Source of the DNA: Hymenobacter pini
Lineage (GTDB): Bacteria > Bacteroidota > Bacteroidia > Cytophagales > Hymenobacteraceae
DNA length: 64,000 bases
Assembly (NCBI RefSeq): GCF_020421205.1
Contig: NZ_JAIZZH010000002.1
Location: 744,001 to 808,000, forward strand
Direction of reading: 5' to 3'
In this document: piece after piece, positions 26,642-35,456 of the stretch
How the letters are laid out: every line of letters begins with the position of its first letter
Numbering within the stretch: position 1 is the stretch's first letter
Position numbers and translations under genes: made by a program
The notes under the pieces: generated by a model
The model's database searches: none
The model's input: only the letters and a program-made list of their open reading frames with translations
Told to the model about the DNA's origin: nothing

Positions 26642-28162
26642 ATGACATTCGACTACAAACAGATAGTTACTGGAGCGGGCGTAGCGGCGCTGCTAGGCCT
26701 GGCCGCCCTGGGTACCACCTCCTGCAGCAAGGACTTCATTGACCTGAACGACCCTACCCGCCTGCCCACCTCGGAGGGCTACACCGATTCCCTGAGCCTA
26801 GTGACGGGCGTAACGGCTGCTTACGCCTCCTTGCAGGACGTGTACGGCAAGGCCGCCGCCAACAACCGGGGCCTGTTCGTGTTCGGCGAGCTGCCCTCCG
26901 ACAACAGCTACGCCCTCACCTCGGGCGAGCGGCTCAACGAGTTCAACGACTTCACCGTCATCAGCGACAATCCGCGCCTGCAGAGCCAGTGGCTGGTAAC
27001 CTACCGCACCATTGCCCGCTGCAACATTGTCCTGAGCCGGGGCGGCGACATTAAACTTACCGAGGCTACCCGCAACCGGCTGTTTGCCGAGGTGCGCTTC
27101 ATTCGGGCGCTAGCGTACTTTAACGCCGTACGGATTTGGGGCGACGTGCCGCTGGTCACCCGCGAAATTGCCTCCATTTCGGATGCCTATGAGTTTGGCC
27201 GCACGCCGCAAGCGCAGGTGTACGCCCAAATTGAGGAAGACCTCGCCTTCGCCGAAACTAACCTACCCACCGCGCAAACCGGCGTGAACCTGGGCCGGGC
27301 CACCAAAGGCGCTGCGCAGGGCTTGCTAGGCAAGGTGCTGCTTACCCAGAAGAAATACGCCGAGGCCGCTGCCAAGCTCAAGCAGGTTATCGACGCCAAT
27401 ACCTACACCCTGCAGGCCACCTACGCCAACATCTTCGCCACCACAAATGAGATGAACAGCGAGATTCTGTTTGCGGTGCGCTACTCCAAAGGTGGTTTGG
27501 GTATTGGCAGTGGCTTCACCACGTGGTTTATGCCGGCTTATACTACTGCTCAAACCACCTCCCTGATTGGCGCGGCCTTTACCGGCCAGCAGTTCAACAC
27601 CGTGGATGCTGACCTGGTAGCGGCCTTCCAGGCCAGTGGCACTTCCGACGTACGCGCGGCCACCTCCTACGTGCTGCCGGCCGGCGCGGCCACTACTCTG
27701 GGTTACTATACCAAGAAGTACATTGACACGCCCACCAGCTCCACCGACGCCGAAAATGACTGGATTGTGCTGCGCTACGCCGATGTGCTACTGCTGTACG
27801 TTGAGGCTGTGAACGAGGCCGCCGGCCCGAGCGCCCCGGCCCTAAGCGCCGTAAACCAGGTAATCCGTCGCTCGCGCAACCTGCCGGCAAACACCGCCAA
27901 CGCCACCGTGGACCTGCCCGCCAGCACCACCCGCGAGGCCCTGCGCAGCCGCTTGGAACTGGAACGCCGCCTGGAGCTGAGCATGGAAGGCCACCGCTGG
28001 TTTGACCTCGTGCGCACCGACCGCGCCATCCCGGTGATGAACGCCTTCTTCACCAAAACCAACTCCACCACCCGCGTCGACCAGAACGACCTGCTGTTCC
28101 CGATTCCGCTGCAGGAAATCCAGACCAACCCGAAACTGACTCAGAACCCGGGCTATAACTAA
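26642..28162 (+). CDS. SusD/RagB-family glycan-binding lipoprotein
   Basis: The 506-residue outer-surface lipoprotein has its lipid-attachment Cys at residue 28 (LGTTSC). SusD proteins cap the SusC barrel and bind the target glycan. The N-terminal CSKDFIDLNDP and the TPR-like helices (EVRFIRALAYFNAVRIWGDVPLVTRE) are classic, as is the C-terminal region (RLELERRLELSMEGHRWFDLVRTDRA ... LFPIPLQEIQTNPKLTQNPGYN). The start is the ATG at 26642, 92 bp after susC. It forms the PUL core with susC. Confidence 0.95.
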   Translation: MTFDYKQIVTGAGVAALLGLAALGTTSCSKDFIDLNDPTRLPTSEGYTDSLSLVTGVTAAYASLQDVYGKAAANNRGLFVFGELPSDNSYALTSGERLNEFNDFTVISDNPRLQSQWLVTYRTIARCNIVLSRGGDIKLTEATRNRLFAEVRFIRALAYFNAVRIWGDVPLVTREIASISDAYEFGRTPQAQVYAQIEEDLAFAETNLPTAQTGVNLGRATKGAAQGLLGKVLLTQKKYAEAAAKLKQVIDANTYTLQATYANIFATTNEMNSEILFAVRYSKGGLGIGSGFTTWFMPAYTTAQTTSLIGAAFTGQQFNTVDADLVAAFQASGTSDVRAATSYVLPAGAATTLGYYTKKYIDTPTSSTDAENDWIVLRYADVLLLYVEAVNEAAGPSAPALSAVNQVIRRSRNLPANTANATVDLPASTTREALRSRLELERRLELSMEGHRWFDLVRTDRAIPVMNAFFTKTNSTTRVDQNDLLFPIPLQEIQTNPKLTQNPGYN

Positions 28163-28165
28163 GTG

Positions 28166-28277
28166 GTGAATGAGCGAATGAGTGATGGAGTGAGTTTGAC
28201 ACCTGGCCAGCGCGGTATTGCTCAAATAGACTCCTCAGATTCCACTTAATTACCCATTCGCTCATCCACTCATTCAC
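28166..28277. repeat. Inverted-repeat element in the susD-GH2 gap
   Basis: ATGAGCGAATG (28170-28180) is complementary to CATTCGCTCAT (28255-28265), and GTGAATGAG (28166-28174) to CTCATTCAC (28269-28277). The element starts 4 bases after the susD stop and ends just before the GH2 start. GAATGAG-type tandem words make it distinct from the other repeat families in the operon. Confidence 0.55.
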
Positions 28278-28286
28278 TGCTTGTAC

Positions 28287-30155
28287 ATGACTTTCCCCAC
28301 CTCGCTGAAGACGCTGGCCACGGCCGCCCTGCTGCTGGCCGGCGCTTTCATCACCCAGCCGCTGCTGGCCCAGTCCACGCTGATTCAGAACGCGCCCGGC
28401 CGCCGGGTGCTGAGCCTGAACGGCCGCTGGAACTACATCATCGACCCCTACGAAAACGGCTTCTACGACTACCGCCGCGAGGCCTTCGACCAGTCGAAAA
28501 GCGGCAAGGGCGGCTACTACGACAACCAGAAGCCCAGCTCCCGGCAGGAGACCGAGCTGATTGAGTACGACTTCGACCACGCCGACGCCCTGCAGGTGCC
28601 CGGCGACTGGAACTCCCAGCGGCCGGAGCTGCTGTACTACGAGGGCACCATCTGGTACAAGAAAAGCTTCCAGCTGAAGCCCGCCCCCGGCAAGCGCTAC
28701 CACCTGTATTTCGGGGCCATCAACTACGAGGCGCACGTGTACCTGAACGGCAAGAAGCTCGGCATGCACAAGGGCGGCTTCACCCCGATTCAGTACGACA
28801 TTACCGACCGGCTGAATCCGGACGGGGAAAACTTCGTGGTGGTGAAGGCCGACAACACCCGCCGCCCCGACGAGGTGCCGACCATCAACACCGACTGGTG
28901 GAACTACGGCGGCATGACCCGCGACGTGTTCGTGGCCGAAACCCCGCAGACCTTCATTAGCGACTACAAAGTGCAGCTGGCCAAGGGCAACATGGGCCAG
29001 ATCAGCGGCTTCGTGCAGCTGACGGGGGATGCCAAAGCGGGCCAGACGGTGACGCTGAGCATTCCGGAAGCCAAGCTGACGCAGCAGGTGAAAACCGACG
29101 ACGAGGGCCGCGCTACCTTCTCGGTGCCGGCCAGGAAGCTCACGCTTTGGTCGCCGCAGACGCCCAAGCTGTACGCGGTGACGCTCAGCACCGGCGCCGA
29201 CCAGGTGCAGGACCGCATCGGCTTCCGCACCATCGAAACCAAGGGCGCGGACATTTTGCTGAACGGCAAGAGCATCTTCATGCGCGGCATTTCGATGCAC
29301 GACGAGAACCCGCTGATTCCGGGCCGGGCCCGGGGTGAGGGGGATTTGCGCATGCTGCTGACCTGGGCCAAGGAACTAGGCTGCAACTACGTGCGCCTGG
29401 CCCACTACCCGCACAACGAAACCATGCTCAAGCTGGCCGACGAAATGGGCCTGCTGGTGTGGGCCGAGGTGCCGGTGTACTGGACTATTGCCTGGCAGAA
29501 CCCCGCCACCTACCAGAACGCCGAGCAGCAGCTTACGGACCTGATGGCTATGGGGAAAAACCGCGCCAGCATCGTCGTCTGGTCGGTAGGCAACGAGACG
29601 CCGCTGAGCGAGCCGCGCCTGCAGTTCATGACCAACCTGGTGAAGAAAGCCCGCTCGCTGGACGACACCCGCCTGCTCTCGGCCGCCCTGGAACTGCACC
29701 GCACCCCCGACAACGTCATCCACGTGGACGACCCGCTGGGCGAGTTTCTCGACCTGACCAGCATCAACGAGTACGCCGGCTGGTACTGGGGCGGCAAGCC
29801 CGGTGAAATCACCAAGTACACCTTCGACATCAAGTACAACAAGCCCGTCACCATCAGTGAGTTTGGCGGCGACGCGCTGGCCGGCTACCACGCCGACGCC
29901 GACACGCGCTGGAGCGAGGAGTATCAGGAGGCGCTGTACGTGAACCAGCTCAAGATGCTGGGCACCATCAAGAACCTGCGCGGCATGACGCCGTGGATTC
30001 TGGCCGACTTCCGCGCCACCCGCCGGCAGCACCCGGTGTACCAGCAGGGCTTCAACCGCAAAGGCCTGATTTCGAGCACCGGCACGAAGAAAAAGGCCTT
30101 CTACGTGCTGCAGGAGTACTACCGCCAGATGGCCCAGAAATACGACGGTCGTTAA
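28287..30155 (+). CDS. Glycoside hydrolase family 2 enzyme (beta-glucuronidase/beta-galactosidase type)
   Basis: The 622-residue exported enzyme has a signal peptide (AALLLAGAFITQPLLAQ). A jelly-roll sugar-binding domain follows (WNYIIDPYENGF ... YEGTIWYKKSFQL ... NYEAHVYLNGKKLGMHKGGF), then an Ig-like domain and a TIM barrel. The acid/base is Glu436 in SVGNET and the nucleophile is Glu525 in TISEFGGD. It should release terminal beta-linked glucuronate or galactose. Which one is not settled, but nearby uxuA favours a uronate. It has fewer C-terminal domains than LacZ. The ATG at 28287 is used because the upstream TTG adds nothing. The stop codon touches the start of a palindromic repeat. Confidence 0.85.
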   Translation: MTFPTSLKTLATAALLLAGAFITQPLLAQSTLIQNAPGRRVLSLNGRWNYIIDPYENGFYDYRREAFDQSKSGKGGYYDNQKPSSRQETELIEYDFDHADALQVPGDWNSQRPELLYYEGTIWYKKSFQLKPAPGKRYHLYFGAINYEAHVYLNGKKLGMHKGGFTPIQYDITDRLNPDGENFVVVKADNTRRPDEVPTINTDWWNYGGMTRDVFVAETPQTFISDYKVQLAKGNMGQISGFVQLTGDAKAGQTVTLSIPEAKLTQQVKTDDEGRATFSVPARKLTLWSPQTPKLYAVTLSTGADQVQDRIGFRTIETKGADILLNGKSIFMRGISMHDENPLIPGRARGEGDLRMLLTWAKELGCNYVRLAHYPHNETMLKLADEMGLLVWAEVPVYWTIAWQNPATYQNAEQQLTDLMAMGKNRASIVVWSVGNETPLSEPRLQFMTNLVKKARSLDDTRLLSAALELHRTPDNVIHVDDPLGEFLDLTSINEYAGWYWGGKPGEITKYTFDIKYNKPVTISEFGGDALAGYHADADTRWSEEYQEALYVNQLKMLGTIKNLRGMTPWILADFRATRRQHPVYQQGFNRKGLISSTGTKKKAFYVLQEYYRQMAQKYDGR

Positions 30156-30284
30156 CCCCACCCCCGGCCCCTCCCCTCCGGGAGAGGGGTGCGTTCTGAC
30201 GTCAAACCAAATGAATAAATCCACTTGCTGCTTTGCTAGTCGTCTGGCCCCCCTCTCCCGGAGGGGAGGGGCCGGGGGTGGGGT
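30155..30284. repeat. Paired palindromic repeat element, type E (copy 1)
   Basis: Two 38-bp arms (30155-30192 and 30247-30284) are inverted copies of ACCCCACCCCCGG...GGTGC with one mismatch, around a 54-bp spacer. The spacer begins GTTCTGACG and ends GTCGTCTG. It begins at the last base of the GH2 stop codon. The second arm and part of the spacer lie inside the coding region of the next gene. A sister copy in opposite orientation is at 32768-32865. Confidence 0.85.
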
Positions 30285-31707
30285 CCTGCTAGCCCTGCTC
30301 CTGCTCACCTTCGCCGCCCAGGCCCAGCAGCTCGACACCACCGAGTACACCCTGCGCGTCGACGCGAAGAAGACGCTCAACAACTCCCAGACCAACGGTA
30401 CGGCCTCGTTTTCGCCCTACAAGAGCTACGCCACGCGCAACATCGGGCAGCTCAAAAACTTCAAGCCGGGCAAGACGAAGCTGAGCAAGTACGGCGGGCG
30501 GCTCGATAAGCGTACCACGGCCACGGGCTTCTACTACGTGAAGAAGGTGGACGGGCGCTGGTGGGCCGTGGACCCGGACGGCTACTTTTTCCTGCACAAC
30601 GCCCAGAATAACCTGCAGCCCAACGGCTCGGAGCGCAACCAAAAGGCGCTGAAGGCGAAGTTCGGCGACAAGGCGGGCTGGATGACGCGGACCCGCAAGC
30701 TGCTGCTCGACAACGGCTTCAACGGCGCGGGCGCGTGGTCGGCCAACGAGGAAATCCGGGCGGAAAACGCCAAGGCCGACCGGCCCCTGGCCTACACCGT
30801 GAACCTGGACTTCATGAGCAAGTACGGGGAAAAGCGCGGCGGCACCTACCAGCAGCCCGGCCACAAGGGCTACCCCAACGACGTCATCTTCGCCTTCGAC
30901 CCGGGCTTTGCCGAGTTCTGCGAGGAGTACGCCCGGCAGCTCAGCAAGTACAAGGACGACCGGAACCTGTTCGGCTACTTCTCCGACAACGAGATGCCGC
31001 TGCTGCGCAAAAACCTCGACGGCTACCTCAAGCTGCCCCAAACCGAGCCCGGCTACCAGGCCGCCAAACAGTGGGCCGACGCGCGCAACATCACCCTGGA
31101 AACCATAACCGACCAGAACCGCCAGGATTTCCTGGCCTTCGTGGCAGAGCGTTACTTCAGCACGGTGGCCAAGGCGCTGAAGAAGAACGACCCCAACCAC
31201 ATGTACCTCGGCTGCCGCTTCCACGGCGCCCAGCGCTACTACCCCGAGCTGATCCAGGTGACCGGCAAGTACGTGGACGTGGTCAGCATCAACTACTACA
31301 ATAACTGGACTCCCGAGCCCCGGTGGGTAAGCGAATGGGAAAAGCTGGCCCAGAAGCCCTTCATGGTGACCGAATGGTACGTGAAAGGCGAAGACGCGCC
31401 CGGCCTGGCCAACACCGCCGGCGCCGGCTGGGTCGTCCGCACTCAGGCCGACCGGGGCCGCTTCTACCAGAACTTCACGCTGGGCTTGCTGGAATCGAAG
31501 AATTGCGTGGGCTGGCACTGGTTTAAGTACCAGGACAACGACCCGCAGGAACCCAACGCCGAGCCCTCCAACACCAACGCCAACAAGGGCATCGTGGACA
31601 TCGAGTTCCAGCCCTACCAGCCGCTGGTGGACCAGATGCGCGAGCTGAATCAGCAGATGTACCGCCTTGCTGACTATTTCGACCACCGCCAACGCCCGCA
31701 GCCGTGA
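30211..31707 (+). CDS. Agarase-like glycoside hydrolase (GH50-related or similar clan A enzyme)
   Basis: The 498-residue exported protein has a TIM-barrel look. The domain starts TGFYYVKKVDGRWWAVDPDGYFFLH, continues NLFGYFSDNEMPL (candidate acid/base Glu) and PFMVTEWYVKGEDAPGL (candidate nucleophile Glu), and ends GWHWFKYQDNDP. This resembles proteins annotated as beta-agarases in Bacteroidota, but the true substrate in a xylan-type operon may differ. The only usable start is the ATG at 30211, inside a palindromic repeat. Residues 1-12 come from the repeat spacer and residues 13-25 (APLSRRGGAGGGV) from its second arm, which gives the positive n-region of the signal peptide. Its stop overlaps the GTG of the GH10 gene (GTGA). 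Confidence 0.7.
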   Translation: MNKSTCCFASRLAPLSRRGGAGGGVLLALLLLTFAAQAQQLDTTEYTLRVDAKKTLNNSQTNGTASFSPYKSYATRNIGQLKNFKPGKTKLSKYGGRLDKRTTATGFYYVKKVDGRWWAVDPDGYFFLHNAQNNLQPNGSERNQKALKAKFGDKAGWMTRTRKLLLDNGFNGAGAWSANEEIRAENAKADRPLAYTVNLDFMSKYGEKRGGTYQQPGHKGYPNDVIFAFDPGFAEFCEEYARQLSKYKDDRNLFGYFSDNEMPLLRKNLDGYLKLPQTEPGYQAAKQWADARNITLETITDQNRQDFLAFVAERYFSTVAKALKKNDPNHMYLGCRFHGAQRYYPELIQVTGKYVDVVSINYYNNWTPEPRWVSEWEKLAQKPFMVTEWYVKGEDAPGLANTAGAGWVVRTQADRGRFYQNFTLGLLESKNCVGWHWFKYQDNDPQEPNAEPSNTNANKGIVDIEFQPYQPLVDQMRELNQQMYRLADYFDHRQRPQP

Positions 31708-32768
31708 ACAAACCCGTCGTTTTCGCTTTGAGCGCGGCCCTGTTGCTGCTGGCCCAGTGCGGCAGCAAGAACACCGCCACCGACCCAGCACCCACCCCGG
31801 CTCCGTCGCTGGGCAGCCTGCGCGAAGCCGCGTTTCCCTTCGGGGCAGCGGTGAATGTGAGTCTGCTCCGCAGCAACGCCGCCTACCGCGCTCTGGTGGT
31901 GCGCGAGTACCGCAGCGTGACGGGCGAAAACGCCATGAAATTTCGCAGCCTGCACCCCGACCAGAACACTTACACCTGGCCCGACGCTGACTACCTGATG
32001 CAGTTTGCGCAGCAGAACAACGCCCGCGTGCACGGTCACACCCTCATCTGGCACAACTCGCTGCCCAGCTGGGTGACCAACTTCCAGGGTGACTCCACAG
32101 CTTGGGAAAACCTGATGAAGACCCACATCCAGACCGTGGTGGGCCACTTCCGCGGGCAGGTAGTTTCCTGGGACGTGGTGAACGAAGCCATAGCCGAAGA
32201 CGGCACCCTGCGCCCCAGCGTGTGGCGCCAGCACCTCGGCCCCGACTACATTGCCCGCGCCTTCCAGTACGCCCGCCAGGCCGACCCCGACGCCAAGCTG
32301 TTTTACAACGACTACGGCCACGAGTACGGTCCTACCAAGCGCACGGCCATTCTGAACCTGGTCACCGGCCTCAAAAGCCGCGGCATTCCCATCGATGGCA
32401 TCGGCTTGCAAATGCACACCAACAGCAACCGCGCCGACGCCAACCTGGCCACCGCCATTACCTCGGCCGCCCAAACGGGGCTGCTGGTGCACATTTCGGA
32501 GCTGGACGTGGCCATGAACCCTGGCAAAACCGCCGGCCTCACCTGGACCAGCACCCTGGCCGACGCTCAGAAAGCCAAGTACAGACTCATCGTGCAGACC
32601 TACAACGCCCTGCCCGCCGCCCAGCGCTTCGGCCTCACCACCTGGAACGTCACCGACGCCGACTCCTGGGTGCGCGCCGACTGCAACTGCCCCGACTGGC
32701 CCCTGCCCTTCGACGACCAGTACCAGAAAAAGCCCGCCTACGACGGCATCGTGGAGGCGCTGAAATAA
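31704..32768 (+). CDS. GH10 endo-beta-1,4-xylanase, lipoprotein
   Basis: The 354-residue protein has a lipobox (LLLAQC, Cys19), so it is anchored in a membrane, probably at the cell surface. The GH10 barrel shows TGENAMKF, HGHTLIWHNSLPSW, and acid/base Glu161 in WDVVNEAI. It also has FYNDYG and the nucleophile Glu266 in ISELDV. It cuts the xylan backbone to shorter chains for SusC/D uptake. Its length is typical of a bare GH10 catalytic domain. The start is GTG at 31704, overlapping the upstream TGA by 4 bases, so the two are translationally coupled. Its stop touches the second type E repeat. Confidence 0.95.
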   Translation: MNKPVVFALSAALLLLAQCGSKNTATDPAPTPAPSLGSLREAAFPFGAAVNVSLLRSNAAYRALVVREYRSVTGENAMKFRSLHPDQNTYTWPDADYLMQFAQQNNARVHGHTLIWHNSLPSWVTNFQGDSTAWENLMKTHIQTVVGHFRGQVVSWDVVNEAIAEDGTLRPSVWRQHLGPDYIARAFQYARQADPDAKLFYNDYGHEYGPTKRTAILNLVTGLKSRGIPIDGIGLQMHTNSNRADANLATAITSAAQTGLLVHISELDVAMNPGKTAGLTWTSTLADAQKAKYRLIVQTYNALPAAQRFGLTTWNVTDADSWVRADCNCPDWPLPFDDQYQKKPAYDGIVEALK

Positions 32769-32865
32769 CCCCACCCCCGGCCCCTCCCCTCCGGGAGAGG
32801 GGTGCCAGACGACTTCAGCGTCAGAACGCACCCCTCTCCCGGAGGGGAGGGGCCGGGGGTGGGGT
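32768..32865. repeat. Paired palindromic repeat element, type E (copy 2)
   Basis: Perfectly inverted 38-bp arms (32768-32805 and 32828-32865) flank a 22-bp spacer. The spacer ends (CAGACGAC ... CGTCAGAAC) are the reverse complement of those in copy 1. This copy is therefore the same element in the opposite orientation, with a shorter core. It begins at the last base of the GH10 stop codon. Confidence 0.88.
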
Positions 32866-32871
32866 CCTATC

Positions 32872-33017
32872 TTGTTGACTCACCTGGCGGCTGCCGGCCG
32901 CATTGGGGAATGGGAAAAGCAGCTGTTTCGCAGGGAACAGGGGCCGCGCACCTTAGTGAGTGGGGTGCCGGCGCCGATGAAGCAGTTGTAGCCAGCAGCC
33001 GCCAGTGAGTTCAACAA
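32872..33017. repeat. 146-bp segment with 23-bp terminal inverted repeats
   Basis: TTGTTGACTCACCTGGCGGC (32872-32891), plus TGC, matches the reverse complement of 32995-33017 apart from two one-base indels. The interior has no ORF of note. It resembles a small non-autonomous mobile element. It fills the rest of the gap before the GH3 gene, for which the likely leader is 33018-33061. Confidence 0.55.
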
Positions 33018-33061
33018 CCCGTTTTTTTGCCGTCTCACCACGGCTCTTACCCCCGACACAA

Positions 33062-35362
33062 ATGCCCGCCTACCGTCCGTCCCACCTCTTGCTCCTCGGC
33101 CTGCTGCTGGCCGCCTCGCCCGCCGCGCTGGCCCAGAAAACCAAGGTGAAGGTCAAGAAAACCACCACTTCAGCCACGCCGGCCGCCTCGACCGTCCCGA
33201 CGATTTCCGCCGCCGACATCGAAAAGCGCATCGACGCGCTGCTGGCGCAGATGACGCTGGAGGAAAAAATCGGCCAGCTCAACCAGTACTCCGGCCGCGA
33301 AGTGACCGGCCCGGCCAGCAACCGCAAAAACGACCTGCTCAACAGCATCCGCTCGGGCCAGGTCGGGTCGATGCTGAACGTGAAGGGCGTGGCCGACACC
33401 CGCCTCATCCAGGCCGAGGCGCTGAAGTCGCGGCTCAAGATTCCGCTGCTCTTCTCCCTCGACGTTATCCACGGCTACCAGACGGTCTTCCCGATTCCGC
33501 TGGCCGAAGCCGCCAGCTGGGACCTGGCCGCCATCCGGCAGTCGGCCCACGTAGCGGCCCGCGAAGCCGCCGCCTCGGGCATCCACTGGACCTTCGCGCC
33601 GATGGTGGACGTGGGCCGCGACCCGCGCTGGGGCCGCGTGATGGAAGGCGCCGGCGAAGACACCTACCTCGGTTCCCAGATTGCCCGCGCCCGGGTGCTG
33701 GGCTTCCAGGGCGAGAAGCTCGGCGGCACCGACGCCGTCATGGCCTGCGCCAAGCACTTCGCGGCCTACGGCGCCGCCATTGCCGGCCGCGAGTACAATG
33801 CCGTCGACCTGAGCGAGCAGCAGCTCTGGCAAACCTACCTGCCGCCCTTCCGGGCCGCCGCCGACGCGGGCGCGGCCACTTTCATGAACTCCTTCAACAC
33901 GCTCAACGGCATCCCGGCCACCGGCAACGCCTACTTGCAGCGCGACATTCTGAAGGGCCAGTGGAAATACCCCGGCTTCGTGGTGTCGGACTGGGGCAGC
34001 ATCGGCGAGATGGTGAACTGGGGCTACGCCCAGGACAAGGCCGACGCCGCCCGCAAAGCCCTGGCCGCCGGCTCCGACATGGACATGGAAAGCGACTCCT
34101 ACCACACCACGCTGGCCCAGTCCATCCAGGCCGGCACGGCCGATAAGGCCCTGCTCGACGACGCCGTGCGCCGCATCCTGCGCAAGAAGTTCGAGCTGGG
34201 TTTGTTTGATGACCCCTACCGTTTCTCGGACGAGCAGCGCGAAAAGCAGGTGCTCAGCGACCCGCAGCACCGCGCAGCCGCCCGCGACATCGCCCGCAAG
34301 GCTATGGTGCTGCTGAAGAACGAGAACAGCACGCTGCCGCTGGCCCAGCCGCGCAGCATTGCCCTCATCGGCCCGCTGGCCAAGGCCAAGCGCGACCTGG
34401 CCGGCAGCTGGGTGGTGCTGGCCGATACCGCCCAGATTACCTCGGTGCACGAGGGCCTGACCCGCCGCGCCGGCAAAAACGCCACCGTACGCTACGCCAA
34501 GGGCTGCGAGGTGCAGGGCGACTCCCGCACCGGCTTCGCCCAGGCCGTCGAAGCCGCCAAGGCCTCCGACGTGGTGGTGCTCTGCGTGGGCGAAACCTGG
34601 GACATGAGCGGCGAGGCCAAGTCGCGCACCGACATCGGCCTACCCGGCGTGCAGAACGAGCTGTTCCACGCCCTGAAAGCCACCGGCAAGCCCGTGGTGG
34701 TGGTGCTGATGGCCGGCCGCCCGCTGGTGTTCAACCAGATTGCCGACCAGGCCGACGCCATTGTGTACGCCTGGTGGCCCGGCGCAGAGGGCGGCAATGC
34801 CTTGGCCGACGTGCTCTTCGGCGACTACAACCCCAGCGGGAAGCTGCCGAGCACCTTCCCCCGCTCGGTGGGCCAGATTCCGATCAGCTACCAGCTCTAC
34901 AACACCGGCCGCCCCGTCACCAAGCCCGGCGACATCCGCTACAAGTCGGCCTACATCGACTCGCCCAACACCCCGCGCTACGCCTTCGGCCACGGCCTGA
35001 GCTACACCTCGTTCAAGTACGACGGCCTGAAGCTCAGCCAGCCCACCATGACCGCCGGCCAAACGGTGACGCTGCAGTGCACCGTGACCAACACCGGCAA
35101 AGTGGCCGGCGAAGAAGTAGTGCAGCTCTACCTGCGCGACCTGGTGGCCTCGGTAACGCGGCCGCTCAAGGAGCTGATTGATTTCCAGAAAATCAGCCTC
35201 AAGCCCGGCGAAACTAAAACCGTCACCTTCACCATCAACCAGGACAAGCTGGCTTTCTATAACAGCAAGCTGCAGTGGCAGGCCGAGCCCGGCGACTTCC
35301 AGCTCATGCTGGGCTCCGCCTCCGACGACATCCGCCTGGAAAGCAAGCTGACGCTGCAGTAA
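33062..35362 (+). CDS. GH3 beta-glucosidase/beta-xylosidase
   Basis: The 766-residue exported enzyme has a signal peptide ending PAALAQ and a short Lys/Thr-rich linker. The GH3 barrel has LLFSLDVIHGYQTVFPIPL, RDPRWGRVMEGAGEDTYL, CAKHFAAYGA and the nucleophile Asp310 in FVVSDWGS. The second domain has KNENSTLPL and the C-terminal fibronectin-like domain GKVAGEEVVQLYLRD. It should release terminal glucose or xylose from oligosaccharides in the periplasm; the xylan context favours a xylosidase-type role, but sequence alone does not decide. The start is the ATG at 33062, because the upstream GTG at 33005 falls in a repeat and would bury the signal peptide. Confidence 0.93.
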   Translation: MPAYRPSHLLLLGLLLAASPAALAQKTKVKVKKTTTSATPAASTVPTISAADIEKRIDALLAQMTLEEKIGQLNQYSGREVTGPASNRKNDLLNSIRSGQVGSMLNVKGVADTRLIQAEALKSRLKIPLLFSLDVIHGYQTVFPIPLAEAASWDLAAIRQSAHVAAREAAASGIHWTFAPMVDVGRDPRWGRVMEGAGEDTYLGSQIARARVLGFQGEKLGGTDAVMACAKHFAAYGAAIAGREYNAVDLSEQQLWQTYLPPFRAAADAGAATFMNSFNTLNGIPATGNAYLQRDILKGQWKYPGFVVSDWGSIGEMVNWGYAQDKADAARKALAAGSDMDMESDSYHTTLAQSIQAGTADKALLDDAVRRILRKKFELGLFDDPYRFSDEQREKQVLSDPQHRAAARDIARKAMVLLKNENSTLPLAQPRSIALIGPLAKAKRDLAGSWVVLADTAQITSVHEGLTRRAGKNATVRYAKGCEVQGDSRTGFAQAVEAAKASDVVVLCVGETWDMSGEAKSRTDIGLPGVQNELFHALKATGKPVVVVLMAGRPLVFNQIADQADAIVYAWWPGAEGGNALADVLFGDYNPSGKLPSTFPRSVGQIPISYQLYNTGRPVTKPGDIRYKSAYIDSPNTPRYAFGHGLSYTSFKYDGLKLSQPTMTAGQTVTLQCTVTNTGKVAGEEVVQLYLRDLVASVTRPLKELIDFQKISLKPGETKTVTFTINQDKLAFYNSKLQWQAEPGDFQLMLGSASDDIRLESKLTLQ

Positions 35363-35456
35363 CGCCGGCCTAGCCGGCGCCATGCGCGTGCTGGTTGGCC
35401 TTTTAGTGGTATTTCGGCACGAAACTACCCCTCTCTTCCCGTTAATTTCCGTAATC

